Positions 9,791-19,051 of a DNA stretch of 64,000 nucleotides are shown one piece after another; position 1 is the first letter of the stretch; every line of letters starts with the position of its first letter. Below the pieces are notes generated by a model, which saw only the letters and a program-made list of their open reading frames with translations, was not told the origin of the DNA and did no database searches. The position numbers and the translations under genes are program-made. Source of the stretch: a bacterium BMS3Bbin05 (GTDB taxonomy: Bacteria > Nitrospirota > Thermodesulfovibrionia > Thermodesulfovibrionales > BMS3Bbin05). The stretch covers positions 89,919-153,918 of the forward strand of contig BDTO01000036.1 in the NCBI GenBank assembly GCA_002897855.1. The letters are read 5' to 3'.

Positions 9791-10659
9791 TAATATTGTG
9801 GCCTCCTTTCCAGACCATATTCGATACGTATTTTATTCTCAGTATATGGTTCATTTGAAAATTTGTGTAGACCAACCGTCTTAGATTCTTCTATCTCTCT
9901 TGTGCTACCCATATTATTTTCTATATCATGTAAACTGTGAATTGCTTCATGCCCTAAGCCTATTTCTGGATATCTCCAATGCCATTGTTCTTTGCCACTA
10001 TAAATATGGTTTTTATTAGGATTATAATTAATTACATTTCCCTTCGTATCATAGCTATTTCCTTTATCGGTAATTTTGATTTCAACAATTTCTTCGCTCT
10101 GTTCTATTTTTTTAATCAATTTATTAGCTGTTGGTGATTTATGTTTTAATTTACCAATATCTCTCTTAATAATTTCCTTTTCTTTTTCATTACCAATAAC
10201 CTCTATGATCCGTCCATCAGGATCCACATACTTATAAGGATTATTCAAGCCATATGCATAAGGATTGAGGCGCTGAGGATTTGCGAGAATAAGGCCATTT
10301 AGCTTACCCGTCTGAGGGTCAACCGGCCCAACGGGATCAGGGGAGAGGAATCTGCCAATTTCCGATTTATAATACCTCGCCCCGAAATAATGAAGTCCCG
10401 TCTCTTTGTCCCTTTCTTTCCCCACAAATGTCCGGTTGTTCTCCGGATATACAGGAACATTCCAGTCTTCTCCAAAGGGCTTGTAATCCGCCTCCCACAC
10501 TATATTGCCTCCCTCATCACTCATGGCAAGAGGCGTCCCTGCAGGGTCTGTGTGGTAAAAATAGACCTTCTGCCCTGCTATGGCCGTCTGAGCAAAGAAG
10601 AAGGCGGTTATGATCATCCAACTGATGAGCACCTTTAGTTTTTTGTTCACTATTCTCAT
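9790..10659 (-). CDS. Short Rhs-core protein with own signal peptide and C-terminal M91-like zinc metallopeptidase domain
   Basis: ISWMIITAFFFAQTAIAG signal; KVYFYHTDPAGTPLAMSDEGGNIVWEADYKPFGE...ETGLHYFGARYYKSEIGRFLSPDPVGP; C-terminal GLGHEAIHSLHDIENNMGSTREIEES (HExxH). Confidence 0.8.
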   Translation of the reverse strand: MRIVNKKLKVLISWMIITAFFFAQTAIAGQKVYFYHTDPAGTPLAMSDEGGNIVWEADYKPFGEDWNVPVYPENNRTFVGKERDKETGLHYFGARYYKSEIGRFLSPDPVGPVDPQTGKLNGLILANPQRLNPYAYGLNNPYKYVDPDGRIIEVIGNEKEKEIIKRDIGKLKHKSPTANKLIKKIEQSEEIVEIKITDKGNSYDTKGNVINYNPNKNHIYSGKEQWHWRYPEIGLGHEAIHSLHDIENNMGSTREIEESKTVGLHKFSNEPYTENKIRIEYGLERRPQY

Positions 10660-10695
10660 AAATTACTCCCTCATGCTAAATTCCCTTTCTTTCAG

Positions 10696-11568
10696 TTATC
10701 TACCAATAAAAATTTTGCCGTTACTTAATAAAATGCCGACCTCTTTACCATCTACTGTCTTGACTATACGGCCATCTATGATGACTTGTGAAGGATTAAA
10801 CTCAACCTGTCCCAACAAACTGACAAGTGTATGTGTTTCTTCCATTTCCTCATCTGTCTCTTTTAGTCTGTTTCCAACAATACTTGGATTTGAAGCATGA
10901 ATGCCAATTAATTTATCACCGTATTGATATTTTCTTATCTTTCCTGTTTCTAAATCAATTCCTATCAAGTCGCCAGCACCGGTGTCTTCTTCTTTTTCAA
11001 ACCACTCTGCATAATCGGCATTCGTTGTCTGCCACCCGCCGGAAGCATATGCCCTGCCTCTGACATCTAATTTATCATTGCCTGGGTCTGTCGTCCCGAT
11101 ACCAACATTGCCACTATTGTTGATTACAAAATAACCCCAATGATCTTGTGTGCCGTCATAATATCCTATTTCTAATCTATCTCCATTTTGAGGATTATGA
11201 ATGTGCCAGAATCCATTGTCCTGACTTTTTTCTAAAGTAATCCAATCTCCCCATCCTGATTTAATATTTAATTTTCCATGCAGATCCGTTGTCCCGATGC
11301 CAACATTGCCGTCGGATGTTATTCTCATTAAGTCTACATATCCAGATACGTCACCAAGCACACTAAGTTTACGAAACCATATCCCTGCATTGCCGTCAAC
11401 GTTCGGTCCCGCATTTAAAACTAACGCTCCATTTGGATTAGTTGTACTTAAATGGCCGGTACCCAATTGGATCTCTCCATTAACAATAAGATCTCCATTC
11501 CCGGCATAAACATTAGCCCCAGTTAAAATAAGAACTGCCACGATCATTATCAAGGCTTTTTTTATCAT
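10696..11568 (-). CDS. Secreted fibre-like protein with GIGTT repeats and peptidase G2/S74-like C-terminal region
   Basis: Signal peptide; repeated VGIGTTD; YASGGWQTTNADYAEWFEKEEDTGAGDLIGIDLETGKIRKYQYGDKLIGI. Confidence 0.65.
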   Translation of the reverse strand: MIKKALIMIVAVLILTGANVYAGNGDLIVNGEIQLGTGHLSTTNPNGALVLNAGPNVDGNAGIWFRKLSVLGDVSGYVDLMRITSDGNVGIGTTDLHGKLNIKSGWGDWITLEKSQDNGFWHIHNPQNGDRLEIGYYDGTQDHWGYFVINNSGNVGIGTTDPGNDKLDVRGRAYASGGWQTTNADYAEWFEKEEDTGAGDLIGIDLETGKIRKYQYGDKLIGIHASNPSIVGNRLKETDEEMEETHTLVSLLGQVEFNPSQVIIDGRIVKTVDGKEVGILLSNGKIFIGR

Positions 11569-11612
11569 TTTTTCTCCTCCTTATTTTTGTATCGCATATT
11601 TCCATTTCTCAT

Positions 11613-14600
11613 TTATTGAGATATTATAAAGTTACCTATGTGAACTGTACCGGCACTTATTGACACGTTTCCAATTGTGCTCGTCTTCCCGACTACGGTT
11701 GAATAATTACAATCATATCCACCCTCAATGCTAACCAATATGTCCTTATAAATATTAAGATTTTCACTAAAAACTATACCTTGAGTTTGTATAGTCTCGC
11801 CATTCTTTGCAGCATCATAGGCAGACTGAACGGTGGAATAATTTGTTGTTGATCTGTCAGCATGAACTATTCGGACTTTATTGGGACAAGGCGCGACAGT
11901 AATATAATTTGTTTTGACCATTTTATCTTGACCGCTTGGGTTTGTCACCGTTAGAGTAACCGTATATATACCAGCAGATGTGTACGTATGCGATGGATTT
12001 TGCAATGTACTGGATAGACTTCCATCTCCAAAATCCCACTGCCACGTATGAGCACGCAGTGATGCATCTATGAAATTAACAGTAAATGCGGGCGTGTACC
12101 CTGATATGGCAGATGATGTAAAATCTGCAAGCGGTGGTAATACATTGAAATTCGCTGTAACTTCAGTATCGGCATTCATTGTCACGACACATGTCCCGGT
12201 CCCCGCACAGCCGCCCCCCGACCAGCCAGAGAACGATGAATCAACATTATGTGCAGCAGTCAGGGCCACTACGGTGCCGGTTATATAGGACTCGGAACAA
12301 TCTGCGCCACAGTCGATACCCATTGGAGTACTCACAATAGCACCATCGCCGAAACCGTCGCCGCCCTTCAAAATAGTCAGTATCGGCAATACACCATTTC
12401 CACTCAATGGAACTGTCTTGACATGAAAATCAGGATCATCAGATGGAATATTCAAATTGGCATTCTGGGACTCAACAGCAGTAGGTAGAAATTGAATATT
12501 AATGGAACATGATTGGCCGTAGAGAAGTGTCTGCCCCGAGCAGTTGTCAGCCTGTATGCTGAATTCTGATGGGTCAACAGTAACCGTACCGAGATGAAGC
12601 TCCCCTGTGCCGGTAGAGCTGTTCTGGACTGTAATTGATGTTGTCGCTGCCGTATTGACATACACATCACCAAAGTTGTAAGAACCCGGCGAAACAACGA
12701 TATGAGGCATAGGAAGTATTTTTACCGCCAATTTATCAAACAGATAAACATAGTCGGTAATCAGTCGACCATTCTCATCGGTCTCCGATATCACATTGCC
12801 GCTCTGATCGTAATGATATACAGTAATATCTCCATCCGTTGATGTCTTCGTAACCCTTAGCCCATCTCCGTCATACGTAAATTTCGCCAATGGTACGCCA
12901 TTATGTAGAAACGAAGTGAGATTGTGGAGCCTGTCGTATTGCAGATTATACACAAATCCCTGCATGTCAATAGACGTCATATCACCGTCAGCATTGTATG
13001 AGAAATCATATGGTTCGTTGCCTGTTGTATAGTTCAATCTATTACTTGAATAATAATAGCTTGTTGGATTATTGCCAATTTTTTTGCTCTTTCTGTTGCC
13101 CAGCGAATCATACGTTAATTCGCCGGTTCCCCACAGCCCGCCTGCGTTGAATGTTATCAGTCTGTTAAGAGAGTCATATTCATATGACTGACTCCGTGTG
13201 CCGTCAAGATTATTCGTTATGGATATAACATTCCCCCTGCCGTCATAGCTATATCCTATATCCAGCGATGATGTGCCAACTTTAATCTGTGTAGTAAGGT
13301 TTCTATTGTTGTATGTCAGGTTTATTGTCAGCCCATTAGAAGTGGTAAAACTCATGGGAAGTCCTATACAACTCCCTGTAGTGCAATAGGTGATATTGAT
13401 TATGCTCCCTCCAAATCCTGTTACTGCTGTGACCTGGTTATTTGAATTGTAGGCGTAATGCACTTGCGTGCCGGAAGGATAGTAAACATCTGTTATGTTG
13501 TCATTGCCATCATAAGTGTATTGTGTGGTATAGGTCTTTCCTGCAATATTCTCCACTTTCTTTATTAAACGGTTGTCGGAATCATATGTATAATCTATGG
13601 AAGCAGAATAGTTATCCATTGATGTTCTGTTGCTTGCGCCATCATATGAATAATATGTCTTATTCCCCCGCCCGTCATCCTGCCACGCAACCGTCCCTAT
13701 TACATTGATAGACCGGTTGACCGTAAATTCCGGCGTAACAACCTTACTTACTCGTCCATTATTCCAGTAATATGTGGTCATTTTGTAATTTGCATCTTTT
13801 TCCGTCTTTAAATTCCCGTTCAAATAATAGGTAAACCATGTTTGCACTCCATATCTATCGATTGAAGTTACATCTCCGGTGTTGCTGTCATATGTATATG
13901 TTGTTGTAAATGTTCCCGGGTAACTTCCCCTCACTGTCTCTGTTTTGATTTTGTATTTAACGATGTTCTTTGCCGTGCTGTACCAATAGGTTAAACTTCG
14001 CATCCTTGTTTTATCTCCTGTTTCTGTTACCACCTTTGGATTTCCGTAGTTGTCATAACTACTGTAGCTTGTTGTGTATGTCATCCCATCGCGAACGATC
14101 GCCTGAGATGCCATGAACGGCACATAAATCGCATCATCTCGCCATGTCGACACTACGTAATCGTCATAGGATATCAATGACGAGTTTGTCCACGCATAGG
14201 TCGTTGTTTCCTGCCCAACGATCTCTTTAGACCTGATTAACCCCAGCTTCCAGATATTACCATTGCTCAAGCCGCTGTTATACCCATAATGCCTATATTT
14301 GATTGTCCTGTTACACGGATCTGTAATAATTGTATATTCATTATCAGTACCCTGAAAATACGAAAAATTCCATGTCCCCGAATGAATATCTGTCCCTCCA
14401 GTTACCTTTTTCTTCACCACTCTGAAATTCTTGAATTTACCACCCCCATAGGTAAGTCCGGAGGTCCCATAGGTATAGGTGATAGTCCCATTATAAGGCA
14501 TTGTAAATTTCGTCAATTCAAAAAGGCTCCCGCTCGTGTCATAGGCATACTGCCATGCATTACCAACCGGCGGCTGTACTTTCGTTAATAGAACCCGGTT

Positions 14601-15420
14601 ATAACTGCTTTGATTAGTGTAACTGAATACAATATACTTACTATCCGGACGTTTAATTTTCCATAACCTGTATTTGCCGCCGACCAACGTGTAGAGAAAT
14701 GTTACCTGCCTGTAGGGGTTTTGCTTTTCTTTGATATAATCTATCGTTCCATATAAATATGATGGATTCGTTGATGGGTCTTTATATACAATGGAGATTG
14801 AATTCCCATGGGTATCCTCAATATTCGAGGCGTAATACTCCTTATACTGACTGCCGCCTATGGTGACGGTTCTCCCAAAATACTCGAAATAAATAATTCT
14901 TCCATCAGCGAAGGTCAATTTATTCGTATTATTGACATCGCTCAGTATCCAATAATCCTTCGTAATATAATTTGAGGCATATGCGTTTAAATATGCCTCA
15001 TGCTGAGAGCCATCGGGCATTTCTATGAGTGGATTCAGGGAGCCATAAGGATTCAGACTGACGGGAACATATAACTTTCCAAAGTGCAGGGTCCATCCAA
15101 GTCCCACCCATGAATCCTCTCCCATTTCGGGACATGATGCGCCATTGAAATCTATCCATGTCTTGCAGATGTTTTTTTGAATTATAGGTCCTCCGGACAA
15201 CGAGATCCAAACCACCATTACCCGGAACCCGCACATCCTGAAAATTTAATACCAGGCCTCCGGTAAACGGATCAACATGTTCGATGTCTGCCAAACTGAA
15301 GGTCTCTCTGTTCGGGTCGAATCCGGGCTTGTCATAAAGTTCCTCACCGGCATGGACAAATGAGGGAAGGAAAAGGATAAGGCTCGTCATTATCAGCAAT
15401 GCAATCTTAAAAGGTCTCAT
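11613..15420 (-). pseudogene. Large Rhs/YD-repeat protein with choice-of-anchor, Gly-rich bacterial-repeat and PKD domains; reading frame interrupted at an A7 tract (15172-15178)
   Basis: ORF 11613..15236 (1207 aa) has many YD repeats then FGDVYVNT..., CSGQTLLYGQSC, GWSGGGCAGTGTC, PKD WQWDFGDGS; the signal peptide and DVRVPGNGGLDLVVRRTYNSK N-terminus lie in another frame (ORF 14998..15450). Removing one A joins them as RRTYNSKNICKTWIDFNG. Confidence 0.75.
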
Positions 15421-15429
15421 TATTATGCC

Positions 15430-15680
15430 CTCCATAAATTTATCTTCCATATATCTCTTAATGGCTGCTTCTATAAACTCTCTTGAATGCCTTTTGCGCT
15501 TGTTTCTTACCTCAAGAGTAAAGCTTTTATTGCAGTCTTTACATAGATACCTCTGGAGTTTTCTTTCTGTAAAACCTCTTTTGGTTTTAGAACAACTTTT
15601 TGTAAAACCTTTCTTTTTAATATTTAAGCTTGAACATCTTGGACAGCTTTTTTTTAGCCATTTTACTCTCCCATCTTTTT
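15430..15680 (-). pseudogene. Fragment of zinc-ribbon (IS1/IS1595-like) transposase N-terminus
   Basis: Reverse-strand reading: DGRVKWLKKSCPRCSSLNIKKKGFTKSCSKTKRGFTERKLQRYLCKDCNKSFTLEVRNKRKRHSREFIEAAIKRYMEDKF; CxxC...CxxC zinc ribbon. Confidence 0.65.
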
Positions 15681-15803
15681 GTCAAAAGTTTAATGAGAGA
15701 ATTATATATAATTATCAATGGCTTTTATGTTATTTCAGACCCAGTTAACTTGACAGTGCCTAAAAATTGTTTTAAATTTATCTGCTTTTCCATTCATTGT
15801 GTA

Positions 15804-16046
15804 TCAAAGTCTTCCTCGTTTTTGAGCATAATGGTAATACCATTGAGAAGCAATTATGCCTATAATAATCATAATTATTTGTATACATGCAGTTACTTTA
15901 TTAATCCATTGAGGTCCGCTGTCACCATACCCTAATACAACCAGTGTAAATAAATACCAGATATAACCAAAAAAAACGCCAACTACCCATCCAACAAGCA
16001 ACCCCAACAACAACAAGACAACGCGTATTTTAAAGTTATTATTCAT
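15804..16046 (-). CDS. Small two-TM membrane protein; candidate immunity protein for adjacent Rhs-core toxin
   Basis: 80 aa with two hydrophobic helices (VVLLLLGLLVGWVVGVFFGYIWYLFTLVVL; IQIIMIIIGIIASQWYY); start directly abuts stop of 16047..16967. Confidence 0.55.
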   Translation of the reverse strand: MNNNFKIRVVLLLLGLLVGWVVGVFFGYIWYLFTLVVLGYGDSGPQWINKVTACIQIIMIIIGIIASQWYYHYAQKRGRL

Positions 16047-16967
16047 CTATTTAATTCCCTTGCGAAATCTTTCTAAATATTCCTTTGATTTGATCTCTGT
16101 CTGACGGGCAGCTTCCACATTTCGCGGATCGTGCCAGTCGTCATACCACTCAGGATGTTTAATCAACTCCAAAAGTCCCGTATCCCAGCCCCTGTGGGCA
16201 TACTTGTCCTGCAAACTATGCAATCCTTTCCCCAGATGGCCTAATGCTGCTTTCATATTCCCCTTTTTTGCAAACGCAACAGCTTTCTGTAACTCCCATT
16301 CTGCCCAGGAATCTCGCGAGTCACCAATGATTTTAAGATTATCAAAATGTCTTGATTGATCGCCTCCAGCTCCAAAAGGCAACCAAGTTGTTCCTGGACC
16401 AATATCTGTAGCATTATTTCCAATAGCTATGCTTTTCGCCTCACTTTCGCTAAATCCAACCTGCTTTGCCCATGTGTATGTGCCATAACCCTTTCTGTTT
16501 CCAATGCCGGAGTGTACATCTGCCGCCCAAGCCCCGTTAGGGTCGAGGTATCGATATGGATTATTCAGAGAATACGCATACATGTTTAATTGTTGTGGAT
16601 TTGCTAAAAAGTCTCCATTCACTTTTCCTGTCATCGGATCAACCGGACCGACGGGATCAACAGCCAGGAACCGGCCGATCTCCGCAGAATAGTACCTCGC
16701 CCCGAAGTAATGAAGCCCCGTCTCTTTGTCCTTCTCCTTCCCTACAAAGGTGCGGTTGTTTTCCGGATAGACAGGAACATTCCAGTCCTCTCCGAACGGC
16801 TTATAATCCGCCTCCCACACGATTACTCCGCTTTCATCAGACATGGCTATCGGCGTACCGGCTGGATCGGTGTGATAAAAGAGTATCTTCTCAGAGGCAA
16901 AAGATACTTGAGACATTATGAAGGTAAATATGATGAGCCATATGAAGAAAATATTTAGTCTTTTCAT
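16047..16967 (-). CDS. Short Rhs-core protein with own signal peptide and C-terminal zinc phospholipase C-like domain
   Basis: IFFIWLIIFTFIMSQVSFAS signal; EKILFYHTDPAGTPIAMSDESG...GLHYFGARYYSAEIGRFLAVDPVGP; C-terminal LGHLGKGLHSLQDKYAHRGWD...HPEWYDDWHD. Confidence 0.8.
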   Translation of the reverse strand: MKRLNIFFIWLIIFTFIMSQVSFASEKILFYHTDPAGTPIAMSDESGVIVWEADYKPFGEDWNVPVYPENNRTFVGKEKDKETGLHYFGARYYSAEIGRFLAVDPVGPVDPMTGKVNGDFLANPQQLNMYAYSLNNPYRYLDPNGAWAADVHSGIGNRKGYGTYTWAKQVGFSESEAKSIAIGNNATDIGPGTTWLPFGAGGDQSRHFDNLKIIGDSRDSWAEWELQKAVAFAKKGNMKAALGHLGKGLHSLQDKYAHRGWDTGLLELIKHPEWYDDWHDPRNVEAARQTEIKSKEYLERFRKGIK

Positions 16968-17039
16968 AATTCCCCCCTCAACGTATTAACAGATCACTTT
17001 ATATCAGGGCCATTCTGCGTTTGACTGAATTTAATTTTC

Positions 17040-17283
17040 CTGCCATTCTCGCTACAAAGATGGAAACATGACAGGCATACTATGGAAAGATAATCATTAT
17101 GTATTGATTATGTCCACCCTCCACTCTGAAGTGGTTAAATCTATATCACAAAATAAATATGCATGTCAAGAAGAATTTCCAGAAAATATAGACAGAATAG
17201 TAAAAGGGTTGGCAGGTCAGGTCATTCACTCATTCTTGCCCCGGTGTCTCCGGAGTCAGTATCATGCTTCACTATTCCGGTGA
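17040..17283 (+). pseudogene. Possible relic of a PiggyBac-like (DDE_Tnp_1_7) transposase
   Basis: In-frame reading SRYKDGNMTGILWKDNHYVLIMSTLHSEVV resembles the W-K-D..V..LST.H motif; no intact ORF. Confidence 0.35.
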
Positions 17284-17309
17284 GGTTTAACAGTTTGCTG
17301 AAAAAACCG

Positions 17310-17418
17310 CCATTGCGAGGAGCACCTCATGGTCATGTAGGATAAACTATGCGACGAAAGAATCTCAAAAAAGCAATAAAAAAACAAAGAGATTGCTTCG
17401 CTCCGCTCGCAATGACAT
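17310..17418. repeat. Inverted-repeat intergenic element
   Basis: cattgcgag ... ctcgcaatg termini with purine-rich interior. Confidence 0.5.
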
Positions 17419-17555
17419 CAATATGAGTTTTTCAGTACCCTGTTAAATAAACAACCCTGTAGCAAATTATCAGGGTATATGGAAATTTAATCCTGAAAAG
17501 TCAAATTACTAATGGAGCTTATCCCGACTATCCGTCGGGATTGAAAAATCTACCG

Positions 17556-18236
17556 CTAATCACCTTCGAGTTCAGTTGAGATAAAATACTCGATAAAGTC
17601 CTTAGCTTCTTCATTCATATCCACAAATTCTATTCCCAGATGAGATGTTTCATGAGCTGGTTCTGGTTCACTAATCTGAGTGACATGGACAACACGGCCC
17701 TTGATTTTAACTCCTTTGCCATTGAATGTTACTTCCATGTCAAAGACGGAATCGATGTCCGGAAGAAGGCTGGTCTCAATCGACATGCCGGAAAGGCTTA
17801 TCTTTTTTACAATAAACTCATATTCCGAATCCAGATCCAGAGTTTTCAATGGCCTGACCTTAAACCTGCCGAACAATCTGTTTTCAAGCTTGATCACAAC
17901 ATTTTTTTCCAGAAATTTAATCAGATCTTTTGCGGTATCACTAATAACATCTTCAAACTCCAGTCCTGCCCTGTATATCGGCTCAATAGCCCCCTGATCA
18001 GTTTTGACGGACTTTATCAGGTTACACCATACAACATTTGCCGAGAGTTTTAGTTTTTTGTCATTATGCACGATTTTAAGCAAATATTTTCTTCCTACGT
18101 CCAATCTCTTTCTGGATTCAACCGCCATGCCGTCAAGGCTCATGTTCATTACATTAACATCAATAGTAAAGAGCAGGCTTCCGGAAACATCCCTCACATC
18201 ATAACGCCTGTGGCGCCTTTTATCAGAAATATCCAT
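17556..18236 (-). CDS. PilZ domain protein (two PilZ-like segments)
   Basis: DKRRHRRYDVRDVSGSLLFTIDVNVMNMSLDGMAVES; second RFKVRPLKTLDLDSEYEFIVKKISLSGMSIET. Confidence 0.8.
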   Translation of the reverse strand: MDISDKRRHRRYDVRDVSGSLLFTIDVNVMNMSLDGMAVESRKRLDVGRKYLLKIVHNDKKLKLSANVVWCNLIKSVKTDQGAIEPIYRAGLEFEDVISDTAKDLIKFLEKNVVIKLENRLFGRFKVRPLKTLDLDSEYEFIVKKISLSGMSIETSLLPDIDSVFDMEVTFNGKGVKIKGRVVHVTQISEPEPAHETSHLGIEFVDMNEEAKDFIEYFISTELEGD

Positions 18237-18238
18237 AA

Positions 18239-19051
18239 TTATCTTACCATCATACCTGCATATCCAACGACATGATCATAATCTCCGCTCTTTTCAGCCG
18301 AAGTTGCATATCTTATAAGCTCCGCTTCTCTTGCCCCAAGATATCGTGCTGCAAAGAGCATAACAGTGACCGGAATATACCCGCACATCGTAATATTATT
18401 CTTCATTATTACATCATATAGGCCCTCAGGGTCAATGTCAAGTATTCTGTCTATGGCGATTTTATCCAGTCTTCTTGCAGTATCATCTGGGACGTAATGG
18501 CTCATATCAGAGCTTGCAACCAACAATACGGTTCTTCCCATGGCATTTATAACCTCTGCTATGGACTTGCCCAGGTTCATGCACTCGTCGATATCGAGTC
18601 TCATCAGCACAATAGGAACTATCTTTACGTCACGCCTGAAATAATATATAAAAGGAAGTTGAACCTCAAGGGAATGCTCAAACATATGTGCCCTGCTGTC
18701 TTCAGATAACAATGCGGTCTTTTCTATCAATGCGGAAGATAAAACCTCATCAATCGATATTGTTCCGGTAGGTATTATCCATTCTCCGGACGACATCAAC
18801 GATGCCATCTCCCCAAGTCCGGTATGATTGGGGCCAAGCAATATGACTGTATCAGGGATATTAATGTGGGAATATACGGAACCCGCAACAGGCCCTGAAA
18901 ATACAAAACCTGCATGAGGACTTACTATTCCTATACAATCTTTTTTTTCACAATGAGTGTCTATATACTTTTCAACCTGGCTATTCAACATCCGGGGATC
19001 ATCAAAATAAAATTTTCCCGCAACAGAAGGATTTCTGATCACATGCCCCAT
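18239..19051 (-). CDS. amrB: MEMO1 family / AmmeMemoRadiSam system protein B
   Basis: VIRNPSVAGKFYFDDPRML...IGIVSPHAGFVFSGPVAGSVYSHI...LLGPNHTGLG...SSDMSHY. Confidence 0.92.
   Translation of the reverse strand: MGHVIRNPSVAGKFYFDDPRMLNSQVEKYIDTHCEKKDCIGIVSPHAGFVFSGPVAGSVYSHINIPDTVILLGPNHTGLGEMASLMSSGEWIIPTGTISIDEVLSSALIEKTALLSEDSRAHMFEHSLEVQLPFIYYFRRDVKIVPIVLMRLDIDECMNLGKSIAEVINAMGRTVLLVASSDMSHYVPDDTARRLDKIAIDRILDIDPEGLYDVIMKNNITMCGYIPVTVMLFAARYLGAREAELIRYATSAEKSGDYDHVVGYAGMMVR

Noticed and set aside
15425-15935. Plus-strand ORFs of 107 and 101 aa between cassette 2 and the large Rhs gene
   Set aside because: Better explained by the reverse-strand zinc-ribbon transposase fragment and the two-TM ORF.
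17640-18275. Plus-strand ORFs antisense to the PilZ gene
   Set aside because: Shadow ORFs; PilZ protein is the supported product.
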